Of a DNA stretch of 13,777 nucleotides, positions 13,744 to 13,777 are shown piece by piece; the first letter of the stretch is position 1, and each line of letters begins with the position of its first letter. The notes beneath the pieces are model-generated. The model was not told where the DNA came from. It made no database searches and saw nothing but the letters and a program-made list of their open reading frames with translations. Origin of the DNA: DASUME01 sp041179425 (lineage in GTDB: Bacteria; Myxococcota_A; Polyangia; Polyangiales; DASUME01); the NCBI GenBank assembly GCA_041179425.1, contig JBEGTL010000178.1, positions 1 through 13,777 on the forward strand, written 5' to 3'. Made by a program: the position numbers and the translations under genes.

Positions 13744-13777
13744 TGCCGTGACCAAGAAGTCCTGGTCGCCTCACTAG

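Noticed and set aside
12043..13755. Minus-strand open frame of 570 codons opposite the acyl-CoA dehydrogenase.
   Set aside because: It is antisense to a complete, well-conserved enzyme gene and has no recognisable domain.
13748..13777. GTG-started frame of nine codons after the acyl-CoA dehydrogenase.
   Set aside because: It is too short, has no features, and ends at the window edge with a TAG.

Overview
The window is high-GC bacterial DNA with compact ordinary genes. It has a chemosensory gene set headed by a HEAT-repeat protein, a lipoprotein with an Asp/Ala-rich linker, a regulator with a histone-H1/AT-hook-like tail, and a REC-GGDEF protein. Together these suggest Myxococcota, a myxobacterium or relative. 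This is inferred from style and gene content; no rRNA or other marker is present. I found no tRNA, CRISPR array, insertion sequence or phage gene.

Bases 1-3924 are a co-directional chemosensory operon: a 5'-truncated HEAT-repeat protein, cheR, cheB, a helix-GAF protein and cheY. The genes overlap or lie within about 50 bases of each other. CheR and CheB would methylate and demethylate a receptor, and CheY is a single-domain output. The histidine kinase, coupling protein and receptor must lie upstream of the window. Bases 4040-4507 hold a small lipoprotein gene whose coding frame continues cleanly across an in-frame TGA, so it is either recoded or broken. Convergent to it is a FadR-like GntR regulator with an unusual basic tail. 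Bases 5420-6043 are a noncoding stretch with many palindromes.

Bases 6044-8294 encode a tandem ACT-domain protein and a REC-GAF-GGDEF diguanylate cyclase. trpF follows 32 bases later. Between trpF and trpB lies the most unusual DNA of the window, 8948-9456. It contains a long degenerate inverted repeat built of CACGAG/CACGTG units, nested 16-, 12- and 6-base tandem repeats, a short frame reading Trp-Ser-Trp-Ser-Trp-Ser-Trp and then stop, a long hairpin, a T-box-like hairpin and a terminator-like hairpin just before trpB. This could be a tryptophan-responsive attenuator. trpB and trpA follow with a 4-base overlap and complete the last steps of tryptophan synthesis together with trpF.

The right end carries a minus-strand exported glycine-zipper protein and, divergent from it, an acyl-CoA dehydrogenase of the FadE type. 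That gene is a conceivable target of the FadR-like regulator. The last 34 bases hold nothing convincing.
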